A stretch of 64,000 nt of DNA from Amyelois transitella (taxonomy: Eukaryota; Arthropoda; Insecta; Lepidoptera; Pyralidae): NCBI RefSeq assembly GCF_032362555.1, contig NC_083523.1, positions 5,059,501-5,123,500 on the forward strand, in the 5' to 3' direction. The translations under genes were made by a program, and so were the position numbers. The notes below the pieces were generated by a model. That model was not told where the DNA came from, did not search any database, and saw only the letters and a program-made list of their open reading frames with translations. Below are positions 45,151 through 57,178 of the stretch, piece after piece. The number at the start of each line of letters is the position of its first letter. Positions within the stretch are counted from its first letter, which is position 1.

Positions 45151-47149
45151 AACTAGGGATTGATAAAGATAAGCGATTGCTTCAATAATGGTACATAATA
45201 ACCAAGTCCGATATTTTTTATGTATTTATTTATTAGTCGATATTATACTACTATGGTTTTTTCTTCTCTTTGTTTCGTATCTATCACTCGCTCTGTTCCC
45301 TTTCACGTCATCCACAAAGACGGCCACTAAATTTATTAAAATAACTATATGTATAGTTTAATTACATTATAACTTAAATTGTTAACATGTGAGAGTTGAA
45401 CTTTAAATTGCCTTGATTTTATCTCTCAAAACTCAAGAAATAGCAGTGTCTACAATATTTTTGTATTATGTAGACAGGGTGCACAAATAATTGTGCAAAA
45501 TAAAACAACATAGTAACCTCAAGCACTAAATATTAAAAGTAATAATAAAAAAGATAAGGGATAGGCTTATAAACTTGGGATTCTTCTTTTATGCGATGGG
45601 CTAGCAACCTGTCACTATTTAAATTTAATTTCTATTATTAAGCCAAACAGCTGAACGTCGCTTATCAGTCTTTCAAGACGGTTGGCTCTGTTTACCCCGC
45701 AAGGGATATCCGTTGATGTGATTATATGTATATATGTATGTAATAATAAAAAAAATACCCAAAAGTAATAAAATCGTGTATTTCAGTCCATTAACGTTTT
45801 ATTAAATTCTGTTTCCGGTAGCCCATTATAAAAGTAATTCTTATTTTAATTTTCATGAATTACCCACACTTTAGTTAACGACTTCCGTACACATTTACTC
45901 AAAAACGACTGCTAACTTTAAGCCCAGTAAAGAGTATAATTTTTGATTTAGTGTAAATTTTTTTTTCAAATCAGTTGTTTTGATTATGTTTCAAATATTT
46001 TTAATGCTAATTACATAGGTTTTATTATCAAATAAAATAAAGCTTGCTTAGCGTTAAACAATACTTACAGAATTGTTATTAGTGAAATAAAATGAAAACT
46101 AATTTATTTAGCTGTAACATATACCTACACAACATATAGCTATTAATAGGTTACTAGATTCTTAATTTTACTATAGCGAAATTACATTTCGAAATTTTTT
46201 GCAATACATACCTAAAGAAAAAGTTTAAATATGCGATATATAAATATGTGTGAGATATTTCCATTGTGATGATGGCAAGTAAATGAAATTTGATCTATGG
46301 AGACATAATACCGAAGCCTATATAGAGACGGAGATGCAGGCAAAAACTAGTGTCGGTATATTGACGCTTGCGCCATGAAGCCAGAACACAATGGATGATG
46401 AATCGATGGCACGTCACCAACATTTGTTATTTCAATCATTTTATGTAGAATCTTTTCGAAATGTCCTTGGCCCACAAAAATATCAATTTATACGTATTGA
46501 TCTCACTAGCCTAAAATTACGGCAAGTTTTCGTAATACTTGCGTTAAAAGCAAAAGTGAGTTCATCATTTAATCTGTCTGTGATTTGTCTGATTTTATTC
46601 TTCTACTTTCGAAAGGACAGAAATACAGAAATATCTGGTCTTCGTGGTTTTTGGTACCATGAAGATCGATATACCTATAGGTAAACAATGTATGTATGTA
46701 CTCTAGTTGGTTAATAAAGTCCTGTTTTACGCTCAAAAAATTAGTAAATAAATAGATACATCATTATTTTCCTCTAAAATATATGTTTGGCTTTCTTAAG
46801 CCTGTATTTACCGTAATAGTAGAAGTAGTATTTGGTTGTAAAGTAGGGTATTTCCTAAGTCAGCTTTTATATAAAATAACTTCATAAAATATGAAGTGGT
46901 GCTCTCATCTACCCATAGAAATCGGAATACCTTAGTTATGTTTATTACGAATTTGAGACACAACACAAGTGCTTTAGCGTAAAGGGCTCGTAGGGCAAGC
47001 AACTACATCACGGCAATAGTACCTTCCTCATTTATTATTGAACTGCTTTGATCAAAAGAACTTAGCTCGTTATTTAGTGACAATCGATGTAAATGTTCTG
47101 CGGCAACTGAGCTTTGTAACGCGGAACATTCGAGTGAATGCACGCCTTC
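45151..47149. other. Gap before the second cuticle gene
   Basis: Holds a family A repeat (45550-45740). Elsewhere it is AT-rich, with a plus-strand frame at 46391-46684 (MDDESMARHQHLLFQSF...) that matches nothing I know. No gene called. Confidence 0.45.
45550..45740 (+). repeat. ATGT-tailed family A copy
   Basis: 'gataagggataggcttataa', 'gcgatgggctagcaacctgt', 'aagccaaacagctgaacgtc', 'ttggctctgtttaccccgca', 'agggatatccg', then ATGT-like tail. Confidence 0.65.
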
Positions 47150-47157
47150 TATAAATA
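47150..47157 (+). promoter_or_regulatory. TATA box of cuticular protein B
   Basis: TATAAATA 70 bases before the ATG at 47220, the same spacing as in the other cuticle genes here. Confidence 0.65.
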
Positions 47158-47219
47158 CGATCACCGACTTATTTGGCCAAGTGTTTACCGTGAGACCTAT
47201 TGTTGAGCGTTGGTTCAAC

Positions 47220-48290
47220 ATGTTAAGGGTAAATTACATTAGTTTATGTTTTAGATGTTGTTATTTGTTTGTGATTGTGTGAAATTTTTAAAGTGTAGAT
47301 TTTTTTTCTTAATATCGAGTACGAGTAAGTTGCTGAAAGAAGTTTGATGGTTATCGACTTCAACCGGTCAATGTGTAAATATATATGAAGACACAGCATA
47401 TTCACTAGCAAATGTATTTATTATGAACAAAAAAATTATGTATGCTTTCTAAAATGTTCCTAATTGCGTTTCTTCTTCCTCTTGGTTTGAATCGCGGTTA
47501 CATCCTTACCACTCTGCAGAGGAGCACAGGATGTGCCTTTGACCATAGCATGAAATGTATCTTCTACAATTAAATCGAGGGTCATAACATAAGGTCGTGG
47601 ATTTATTCTTTTGGGTATCCAATATGAATAAAAATAATAACTAAAAAAATATATATACTTTTGAATTACTGAGTGGCAGGAGCAAAATCTAGTAAAATAT
47701 GTTCACATAGTAACTTAATTTGAAGCTAGTTTGATTTTTCTGATTATCTACTAACATACTTACACATTACATTTCAGATAATAATGCTAATAACTTCAGT
47801 GCCGGCCATCCAAAGCATCATAGTGACGGATCCTCCCCCAGTAGCCGACTATAAATATTCCTACAACGTGGAGGATCCCTCCACTGGGGATTCGAAGAGT
47901 CAGCATGAAATCAGATATGGCGATACTGTTAGTGGCGCTTACTCTGTGGTCGACCCCGACGGCACTAAACGGACTGTGGAGTACTCCGCCGACCCCAAAC
48001 ATGGCTTCAAAGCTACCATCAGACAAGAACCCGTCAAAAATAGCATACCAGAACTTTCGCCATCTCAGTACGTGACAAATGACAGATATATAAATTACAG
48101 GTATGAATCTTTACTGGCAAAACAAGAACACATTAGTGATAAGCCAGTAATGGAATCTATAATTAACCATATATCATACTCGAACGCAAAAGAAGGATAT
48201 GGTCAGCAAGTGTACTTCACTCCGGAAAATGAGGCACCACAGGAATCGTTCAGTCGTGGATACTATTTTATTCCGGCTCATAATAAGTGA
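47220..48290 (+). CDS. RR-2 cuticular protein B with an unusual C-terminal tail, 2 exons, 173 aa
   Basis: Coding exons: 47220-47228 (ATG TTA AGG) and 47778-48290. The signal peptide is [16 protein letters not shown]. The RR-2 domain begins almost at once ([20 protein letters not shown]) and continues [44 protein letters not shown]. There is no Ala/Pro/Val linker. After the domain come about 80 residues that are not low-complexity: rich in Ser, Tyr, Asn and Glu ([43 protein letters not shown]). Such tails are unlike the AAPAV tails of its neighbours and suggest a different cuticle layer or cross-linking role (tyrosine-rich); that is inference. RR-2 proteins are usually found in stiff cuticle. 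Confidence 0.9.
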
Positions 48291-49897
48291 TTTTGATAGA
48301 GTTCTACTGTTTTTATAAAATGTGATATTATCTGGTTATTAGGTAGGTATATGAAGGGGGTGTTGTGATTGTTATGAATAATGCGTCTGCTTTGATCATC
48401 TTTCAAGAAAACGACTAGTGCGTGTGACTTAGGTAACATTCTTGAACTCTTAATATTGCAGAACTTTATTTTTAATATATGTTACTTTTATTTTAATAAA
48501 TAATTGTTGTTGTCTAGATTGTTTTATTGGATAGGTACTAGTCGACACCAATATAATTAATCTGTTGAGATCTGCTTATTTATAATTATTTGGATAATTG
48601 ACACAAAAATCTGAATTGTAAGTCCAACTTAAAGTAGTAAAGCCAACTCCGTTGAAATTAAAAGTAACAACTAGAAGAATTGAGTAAATACTTATTACTT
48701 TGTTAAATACAGATGTACTTAATTAAATATTAGCTACACGACGCTAGTAGTAAGTTAAAACAAAAGTAAATTCAAGGATGTTACAAATAAACGGATTATA
48801 TAACAATGTAGACGAAATCAGTTCCGGAGCCGGTATTTCTTTGAGCTGAGTTCACGGTCATCGAAAACTAGGCCGGCGGCGAATGGCGAGCGGCCCACAC
48901 CGCCATGTGCAGACAGGCCTCCTACATATCAAATATTTATTATATATTTATTTATCGTTCTTCCAATATATATTATATCACAATAGATATATTTACAAAC
49001 CAATATATCCCATCTTCTTCCTCATCAAAGGAGAAAAGGCATGATGACTAATTTTTTTAGTGTTTATCAACTCAGTTTCACAACAACTAAAACATTGATG
49101 AAATAATCGCATTAATGAATAAAAAACGGCCTGAGATATAATGAAGTATGTTAAACATTATTTAGGCGAGTCTATACTTCTAAAAATTGTTACTGTAATG
49201 TATCTTGTTACTATAACTAATTTATATTTATTTACGACCATGTCATCATCCCTATTGAAACGATCGATAGATTTGCAGAAAGACGTCTTAGTAATATCAA
49301 ATCTTTGCTATACATTTCTCCTTATCAAGATGGGAGATAATTTTTCGGCACCGCCGGGCGCAGAACTGTTGATACAGTGGTAAGATTGAGCGATTGGATT
49401 CCACATCAAAGTTTCTAGGTTCGATACCCAGCAACATATAGTTTAATTTCTTGTTTTAACTATATTTTGTGGTTTTTCCGACGTTCAACAAGCACCGCTC
49501 CGACACACTTATCGCCCAAGTCCCAAGCCAATCGGAGAATGTTTATTATTATGCCCAGACCGGGGTTCAGACACGGAACCTGTTGTTCTAAGGCAGGACG
49601 CGGCCTTAGCGCCAAACGTGCCTTGAACTGATTGGAGTGGAAAACAACCGATATTGCCCTCTCTGATATCAGTTTTTTTTATTTTATCCGCCTTAATATG
49701 GTTTCATGGTTCTTTGATCTTGAATTCGCTGATGGAACAAATGAGGACTACTCACCGTAAACTATTACACGCCATATGCTCGTAGATATAAATTGGTGTT
49801 AAGTTACGATTATTCCATAAGAGTTAAACATGTAACTAGGTATTTATATATTTCATAATTTATTGTTCATTTAAAACATGATAATTTAAGGGTCAAT
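48291..49897. other. Gap between cuticular protein B and the COX5B-like gene
   Basis: 3' UTR, then AT-rich DNA. A GC-rich exon-like segment lies at 48868-48921 (minus). At 49370-49640 is a SINE-like stretch with 'ctaggttcgatacccagc' and 'gaccggggttcagacacgga'. No complete gene. Confidence 0.4.
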
Positions 49898-50597
49898 TTA
49901 CAATGGCGCGACGGGGCACAATTCAAACCAGTAGCCGCAGCCGCACCTCTTGGGCACACCCTGGTGCAGCCATATGTATTCCACGTGCATTATGTCCGGG
50001 TGGCAGATACAACCCATCAAACGACTCGGGTTCGAACTAGGAATTAAATTTGGCCTCTCAGCGGTACCTGGGCCTGAAAAGAAATGGTATTCATAAAACT
50101 TCCCTTTTGAATTGACTATAGGCTAATTTACTTGCTCACGCGTAACATTGGTCAATCGCATCATAACATTTTTAAGGGTTAATTAAAATATTTTCAGTGA
50201 TCAAATCTCAAATTATACCTCTCTCCAAAGACGATGAGGTCATAGAACAGAAGCGACAGTAATAACAAAACCCAGAACAGAATTAATAATGACATCATTT
50301 ATTATGCGTGCATAACGCTGGGTACTTATTTTCAATTGTACCTCTTTTAATAGCCAAGATTCGAAACGGGTCACAGTCTCCCGCCAAATGTGCCAGATAT
50401 TCCCTCTTTTCGATCCCCGTGATGTGGTCCAAGTTGTCGTGAAACATCCCATACACGCGGGCACCCACACGTTTCAATGAAGGAAGTTTGCGCCACCACA
50501 TAGCATGCAAATAAGTTCTATATCTCGCTGAAAGTGAATTGTGAAAATATTTGTGGTTGCAGCCTTCAGTTAAAACAAAAGCGACAATGTTGTTCAT
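49898..50597 (-). CDS. Cytochrome c oxidase subunit 5B-like protein, 2 exons, 143 aa
   Basis: Coding exons on the minus strand: 50342-50597 and 49898-50073, joined in phase 1. Subunit 5B is a nuclear-encoded, zinc-binding matrix-side subunit of respiratory complex IV. Match: GIEKREYLAHLAGDCDPFRI corresponds to GLEREVMLAAKKGLDPYNM of mammals. Then come GTAERPNLIPSS (GTKEDPNLVPSI), LMGCICHPD (IVGCICEED), YIWLHQGVPKRCGCGYWFEL (insect form WMWLxxGxxKRCECGHWFKL). The four zinc ligands are in place: Cys107, Cys109, Cys129, Cys131. Many otherwise fixed positions differ (HPD for EED, YWFELC end), and the N-terminal 60 residues (YLHAMWWRKLPSLKRVGARV) are unusual, so this looks like a fast-evolving paralogue. 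Drosophila has such a testis-expressed copy (COX5BL). Inference only: testis or sperm mitochondria. Confidence 0.85.
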
Positions 50598-51402
50598 TCA
50601 TGACTGACACTAAATGTCATAAACAATTTTCTTCCTATTTTAGTTAAAAAGTTTAATTATTCGACATTTTATTTGGTTAATAGTTCACAGCTATAGGATT
50701 ATTTTATTTTATTTTTTTGGTATATCACTGTGGTATAATAGAAGAGTCAGTTCTCATCAAGTATTTATGTATAACTGCTATCCTCTCTATCTATTACTAT
50801 GCTAACTTTTATTCTTTACGCTTATACAGATTTTTGTGCTCAGTTACGAATATCGAAAATATCTGAGTACCAAAATTAATGTATTTTTGTATATTTTGCT
50901 CCCAATTTAAAGCAAAGAGAATGTGACCGAAATAACATTCTTATATGCTTTAGAGTTTATTATATAGAAAAGACTCCATATATATTTTAGTTTTTTTAAA
51001 TATAATTATAATGTAAAAAAGTATTGATTTACAGATATTTTGGATATTGATACTGAGCACAGAAATCTGAATAAGTGTAAAGAATAAAAGTTGGTATAGT
51101 TAGAATGAAATCAGTCAAATCATGACAAAAATAACATATACAATACCGATCACACTCATACAATATCTTTATGCATCTCGCAGCAAGGACGTGCGCCTAA
51201 AGAAAGCGGCTCGCATTGTATACAAGTGATCTTTGTGCCGAAGATCAATCACAACCTACTCGTTCTTATCTTCATATAACACAAACAAATTCGGTAGACC
51301 CTCTACTCCTTGATACATTTATTAAATCAAGTAACATTTTAAAGCAACCGGTCTAAGATATCATGCATCAATGGCAATGTGAGCCTGAGGCTGTCTGGAG
51401 CA
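50598..51402. other. Gap between the COX5B-like gene and cuticular protein C
   Basis: AT-rich, divergent promoter region of the two genes. No repeat or exon recognised. Confidence 0.5.
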
Positions 51403-51409
51403 TATAAAA
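51403..51409 (+). promoter_or_regulatory. TATA box of cuticular protein C
   Basis: TATAAAA 80 bases before the ATG at 51483; a likely start site is near 'acattcaact' (about 51433). Confidence 0.7.
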
Positions 51410-51482
51410 ACTCAGTCGGTTATATTTATGGCACATTCAACTAGAGGTCTTCTCGAAGTGAAGTCACAACATCCCAATTAAA

Positions 51483-52320
51483 ATGGCTTTCAAGGTAGGT
51501 TTCCAAAAAGCTGTTATTCAAATCAAAAAAAAAAGAGTAGTCTTAAACTCTTAGCAGTCAGAATGCGTGTACCTATTTATTCTGATATTTTTGTATTATA
51601 ATTTTTCACTTCGATGATGAGATCATGTTTTTCCCAAAGGCATCATGTTGTTGTTCATTTACGATTTCATATTCAGCCCCTGCAAATTTAAAGCTCCCGA
51701 GCTTTTGAAGACATCGATTTATTTATTAACAACGCATCTTTAATTTTTAGCTGGTAGTGTTGGTGTGCGCATTCGCAGCGGCCCAGGCGGGCGTGATCGC
51801 TCCCGCCGCGTACGCTGCGCACCCCGCGCCGGTCGCATATGCGGCAGCACCCGTAGTGCACGCCGCTCCGGCCGCCCATCTCGTCCACGCACCAGTAGCT
51901 TACGCCGCCGCCCCTGTCACCAAGGTCGTCGCGCCCCTCGCCAAAGTCGCCGTAGAAGAATACGACTCTCATCCCCAATACAGTTTCGTCTACGACGTAC
52001 AAGACGGTCTCACAGGCGACTCTAAGACCCAGCACGAAACTCGCGACGGCGATGTCGTCCACGGATCCTACTCTGTCGTCGACCCTGATGGCACCAAGCG
52101 CACCGTTGAGTATACAGCTGACGACCACAACGGTTTCAACGCTGTCGTGCACAAGGAGCCCGCCGCCGTGAAAGTCGCCGCGCCTCTGGTTGCCAAGGTT
52201 GCCGCTCCCGTGGCATACCACGCCGCGCCAGTCGTCCATGCCGCCCCTGTGGTCCACGCCGCCCCGGTCGCCAAGCTCGCTGCACCTGTTGCCTACGCTG
52301 CCCCCGTCTACCACCACTAA
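51483..52320 (+). CDS. RR-2 cuticular protein C, 2 exons, 193 aa
   Basis: Coding exons: 51483-51494 (MAFK) and 51751-52320. The signal peptide [18 protein letters not shown] is interrupted by the intron after Lys4, the usual position in this gene family. An N-terminal linker of [15 protein letters not shown] repeats leads to a textbook RR-2 domain: [69 protein letters not shown]. The C-terminal linker again has HAAPVV and AAPVAYAAP units and ends in VYHH. It is closely similar to protein E (60213-61188, minus), including the VYHH end and [20 protein letters not shown], so the two look like relatives by duplication. Coding GC is far above the surroundings. Confidence 0.96.
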
Positions 52321-55255
52321 ATTTCAAGACTAGTCATTTGGAACGTGTACATAATAATTTATTTTAGCTCATGCCATAGATAAATACACTTTTTTATATT
52401 TATAATTTTTTTTTCTTGAATACCATTCCAACCATTAAGTAGGTACTTAGGTACTACAAGATTTTCAAGGTTTAAATGAATAAGACATTATTATTACACA
52501 CAAAAATATTAATTCGATTATCTTACTGGTGACTTGTTAATATTAGTCCTACAACCTTTATTAATATTATTACCACTAATATAAATCAATCTTTCAACAT
52601 ACTTATAGAATTTTACAGATGTGGCTAGTTACCGAACTAAATGGAATGTAGGTTACGACATGAATCATAAAGGATAATAGCTGAATTTGAATTGGAATCT
52701 ACTTTGAGTGTAGGTACATTTCATGAGTGATGTAAAAAGTTCTGCAAGGTGATAAGACACAATGTATTTTTATACGATTCTGATACATACTTGTTAGAAA
52801 TAAAATAATAGTCAAAATTGTTAAGTTTATCTAGAATTAATAAAGTGCAAGGATATGAAAAGTAGAATTTTAAGAAGTGAAGATGCAGTATCTTTTTACT
52901 TTCGTGGCAATAAAGCATGATGATACTCTCTCATGAGACGGATAAAAATGTCATGATTATTTTGAACAGGTTGTGTGAAAAAAGCATCGATTTAGTAAAA
53001 AGAAGACTTTTAGAACTAGCAACACCGTCCAATTTCAGATTCAGATACCTACTGTTTTAAGAAAAGATTTATTTTCAAAATTGGATACAAGGTTTCACTT
53101 ATTGAAGTCACATAACTTAAATCTATTATATCTACTACCACTTCTAAAGCGTATGTGTAGAGGAAGCGGCGGAACAAACTACACTGCAGCATTTTCACCG
53201 GATATCAATTTACAAATAGATTAAATCTAAATCGTGGACGAATGCACAATGTCAAATAGACATAGGAAAAATAATATACATATACTGTACAAATTATGTC
53301 AATATCGTGACAAAAATGCACATGCATTTAAGATGCTATTATGTCAAGCTCGGGCCACAGATAATAATTATCATAAATATCATCCACAGTGCCTATTACA
53401 GGGCTTTCCTGTATTATCTATCAATCATTTTCTTTTAGCTTTCTTAAAGTGGTTCTGAAGTTTGTCTCTATCGTCGTCGTGAGTTTTAATATCAAGAAAC
53501 ATTAGAAGGTAAATATCATAAAATAAGAATTATGTAGGACTGAAGTATCATTCCGATTTGAAAAGTGGTGCCCAGTTTTTTTCATCATGAATCGATCTGC
53601 ATACAAGCAATCATTCATTAGTTAAGAAGGATCTATACCGAGTTACTTAGCCGAGTAGTCCTTCTGGTGATAAGACCTAGAACAGTTTCTCAACTACAAC
53701 CTGAAGCGTTCACAAACATAAGGTGGGAGAGAGGAAAGGCAGGCAAATTCTATATCCATTGCTTAGCCGCTTTTGGACGCTTTATCCATTAAATACTTCA
53801 TCGAATAAGCATTTATTTATATAAAAAAAACCTTTATTTAAATGATAATGCGACTTACGAAGGACCTAGGAAACGCCTGCGTGGCTTTTGTAGCAAATAT
53901 CTTGGCATATGAAAAATGAGCTTTAAACTCGTAGGAATCTGAACAACTTTCATTTTAAGAACAATTTGCTTTTAATTAACAAATTTTATGACATTATTAT
54001 TATTTTATGTACATATTAGGTAGGTAAATATCATTCTAACACCGTCGGGCATAGTCTGTAATTGACATAAGCTCAGTATTTTGGACATTTTCTTTTTGGC
54101 ACCTTTAACTGGATGGTGTGTAGCAACGCGCTAAAATTTCGGCTGGGCATGTAGGGTTAGAAAGTTGGCTCTACAAGAGATCTTATTACTTTTTGATAGG
54201 GCCAGCTACATATAGTCTCAGGCTTAGTAACATTTAGCAAGAAATGCTTTAATATTTTACCAGATGTCATTAGATATGGTTGAAACAAACCAGTGGTGTG
54301 TGAATTTTACAAAAAATACTTTTATGTAAACGTCACAAGTTATATTTCAGTTAGGTGAAATAATGAGTTCCGTTCTGTTCCTTGAAAAGGACGCTAGCCA
54401 GAAGGGGAAGGCCCGGGGGGCCCGCTTAAAAGCTAAGGTAGCTTGTAGCTTTTTGACGAACACTAATATATTAGATATAACTTGAATTTAATTTATTGAA
54501 ATGTAAAATGACGTGAAAAAATGCCTGCGAAGGGCTATTTTCAAATAAAATATTGATTTTGATTTTGAAATTCGATCACTTATTCGATATTATACTAAAA
54601 CTTTAACGTACCTAACTGAAAAAGAAATCAATACACAACAAACATCTTGTAGGGTAGACAGAGCCAACAGTCTTGAAACGACTGATCGGCCACTTTCAGC
54701 TATTTGGCTTATTGATAGTATTGAGATCCAAATAGTGACAGGTTGCTAACCCATCGCCTAAAAAAAAGAATCCGATCCGAAATCTTTTACGACATCCATG
54801 GAAAAGAGATGGAGATCGCATGAGTCGCATGAATATGAAAGTAATGATGATGCTTAGAACAAATTAGTTATTGCTCTGAGAGGTCCCTACTTGATCGCTA
54901 TCGGTGGGTTGCTTTGCCTTGTACTTATCATATGGTTAAGTTTTCGATTTTGTGCTAAAAAGTCGGTAAGATTGGAGTGGGTGTATTATAAAATGGATTA
55001 TAAATAGACTACATAATGTTGATGTTGTTTAGTCTGGAGTCTCTCAGGATTAAAAATTTTAAAACAATTTATATCTTAAAGAAGTTTGAATAAAAATTTC
55101 ATAACATTTGGCTTCAAAACAATTATGCGTTCAAATTTTCCGCCATTGACAAATTGTAGCTCATTTCCAATTGCTTGCACATCTACTTATAGTGATGCGC
55201 AGACGCAGACATAATACTAAACGCGAACTTGGCCAGTGTCACAACTAGTGGCCGG
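52321..55255. other. Gap between cuticular proteins C and D
   Basis: No gene seen. A reverse family A copy lies at 54645-54815. A short GC-rich block at 54395-54430 ('aagggg...cccggggggcccg') and 'aactacactgcagcattttc' at 53180 look like pieces of dispersed repeats. The rest is AT-rich. Confidence 0.45.
54645..54815 (-). repeat. Reverse copy of ATGT-tailed family A (tail missing)
   Basis: Plus strand: 'cttgtagggtagacagagcc', 'aacagtcttgaaacgactga', 'tttcagctatttggcttatt', 'caaatagtgacaggttgcta' and 'ttttacgacatccatggaaa'. Confidence 0.65.
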
Positions 55256-55263
55256 TATATATA
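55256..55263 (+). promoter_or_regulatory. TATA box of cuticular protein D
   Basis: TATATATA 76 bases before the ATG at 55332, preceded by GGCCGG. A start near 'ccatagtcac' (about 55286) would fit the usual distance. Confidence 0.6.
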
Positions 55264-55331
55264 CCTCGTCAGGCTTTACAGGACCATAGTCACACTTTAT
55301 TTCTCTCGACGACCCATCTATTGGAACTAAA

Positions 55332-56562
55332 ATGGCGTCTAAGGTAATTAAGTAAAACAGTAGAAATAAATATGTACATCTTAGAGACTCAACTATTTGC
55401 TTGAAAATATGTAATAAGTTAATTACTTAATCTTTGTACATTTATATGTTATTTTTTTGCTAATAATTTGATTAAAGATTAAAAACTTCATTTGAGAAAC
55501 ATTTTAAAATGAAGTTTTCAATGGATTGTAGATATGCTACTAAGATGGAAAAGACGTAGAAATTTTAATATATTCTTAACGGATTAAGAAAATTTTTATG
55601 TACCATTTACATTCTGTTATTACTAGATATTTAGGTAGTATAATTTCAATTAGTAAATCGCTATAAAGCTTTTGTGATTTTTTTAGTTAAACTTAGACTA
55701 ATTAGGTAATTAATATACGCGAACGACCTTCACGCCGCCAAAGTTCATCAGGATGCGGAGCACGCGCCTCTTCGTCCTTGACTACGCTATCCTCAGCTTG
55801 TTAGTAATTTCTCCGCGCATGTTCTTGCGCAATCGCTCTAGTCTCGCCCTCGCTAAACCGTGTCACTGTTACAAGTACAGCTGTTTGTGACGTAGCTACA
55901 CTACTACGAGAAACGTTGCTGTTTGTTATGGTCATATCAAAAGCTATAAAATTGGTTTTGTTTGTCCATTTCAGTTGGTAATTATCTCCTGTCTGGTGGC
56001 CGTCGCGCGTGCCAGTGTGACGCCAGTAGCTGCTCCCTTGGCTGCGGCGCCAGTCGTAGCAGCGGCACCGTTGGCAGCTAGGCTTGAAGAATTTGATCCC
56101 CTTCCACAATATCGATTCGGATATAACGTAGCTGATGCCCTCACAGGCGATTATAAGAGTCAACAAGAGTCACGTGACGGTGATTTAGTCCAGGGTTCAT
56201 ACTCCCTAGTCGACCCTGATGGCACGCGACGCACGGTGGATTATGCGGCTGATTCTGTGAATGGTTTCAATGCTGTTGTGCGTAAAGAGCCACTGGTAGC
56301 GGCTGCCCCTGCTGTGGTGGCCGAGCCAGCAGTCGTGCCGGCAAGGTTGGCGGCCGCACCAGTAGCAGCCGTAGCCCCGGCGAGGTACACCGCTGCGGTG
56401 GCTGCGCCCTACGCTGCTTACGCCGCAGCCCCAGTCGCCGCCGCTTACACCGCTCCAGTGGCAAGGTTCTCCGCCCCCATTGTGTCCCCGTACGCCAGGT
56501 TTACTGCAGCGCCATTAGCGTATAACTACGCTGCAGCAGCTGCGCCGGTTGTAGCTGTATAA
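55332..56562 (+). CDS. RR-2-type cuticular protein D, 2 exons, 199 aa
   Basis: Coding exons: 55332-55343 (MASK) and 55975-56562. The signal peptide is [20 protein letters not shown] short AAPVV linker leads to the RR domain [69 protein letters not shown]. The GDYK, VDYAAD and VRKEP variants are shared with protein F (62477-62914), so D and F form one subgroup; C and E form the other. The C-terminal 80 residues are almost only Ala, Val, Pro, Tyr and Arg ([20 protein letters not shown], ending [10 protein letters not shown]). It has no His-rich end, unlike C and E. Confidence 0.95.
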
Positions 56563-57178
56563 AATCTCATCTTTACATCCAGGACTGATTTTTACTTATG
56601 GCAGATACATTTTTTACTCGGATTTTTTTATTTTTATTTCAATGATACCTTTTGGTAAGATATAAGTAATTACTTATATTAATTACTTTTCCTAATATTC
56701 ATTCTTTTAGAAAACATTAGAAATGATTAACACAAGAAACAATAGTATAAAGTTTCTGCTTACGTCTGAAGAAATCTTTCCAGCAGTCCTGAGACAGGAG
56801 ACATGATGGAAAGGGTGATAGGGCTTATACTCTACACAATTATTGAAAGATATAATTAACCAAATACATAAATTATATAAAAAAAGTCATATTTAACTAC
56901 AAAATGACAACTTCAGAAACATAAAGTTACTGATATTTTTCAGCTAATGGATACACAAGTTTAAGTAATACAAAAGTTACGGCCTCTTTGGACTATACTC
57001 CATGGATTTTTATTCTTCTTTGAAATGATGTGATGTCAACTTCGGTAAATAAAGTGAAGACTAGAATGAAGCATCAGAAACGTCACCTTGTTTTTTAACA
57101 GTTTAAATATCTAACTTTAAATATAAAAATACTGACTTTTAACTATAAATACCTATATTCTTACAAAATTAAACAAAA
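56563..57178. other. Gap between cuticular protein D and ODAD4
   Basis: 3' UTR of D followed by AT-rich DNA up to the ODAD4 start. No TATA box at the expected distance from 57179 and no repeat recognised. Confidence 0.45.

Noticed and set aside
46391-46684. 97-codon frame MDDESMARHQHLL... as a gene
   Set aside because: No similarity, no splice partners, no promoter; the region is AT-rich and other long frames of this size occur by chance here.
51688-52317. 209-codon minus-strand frame and two other overlapping frames
   Set aside because: Antisense and frame shadows of cuticular protein C, for the same composition reason.
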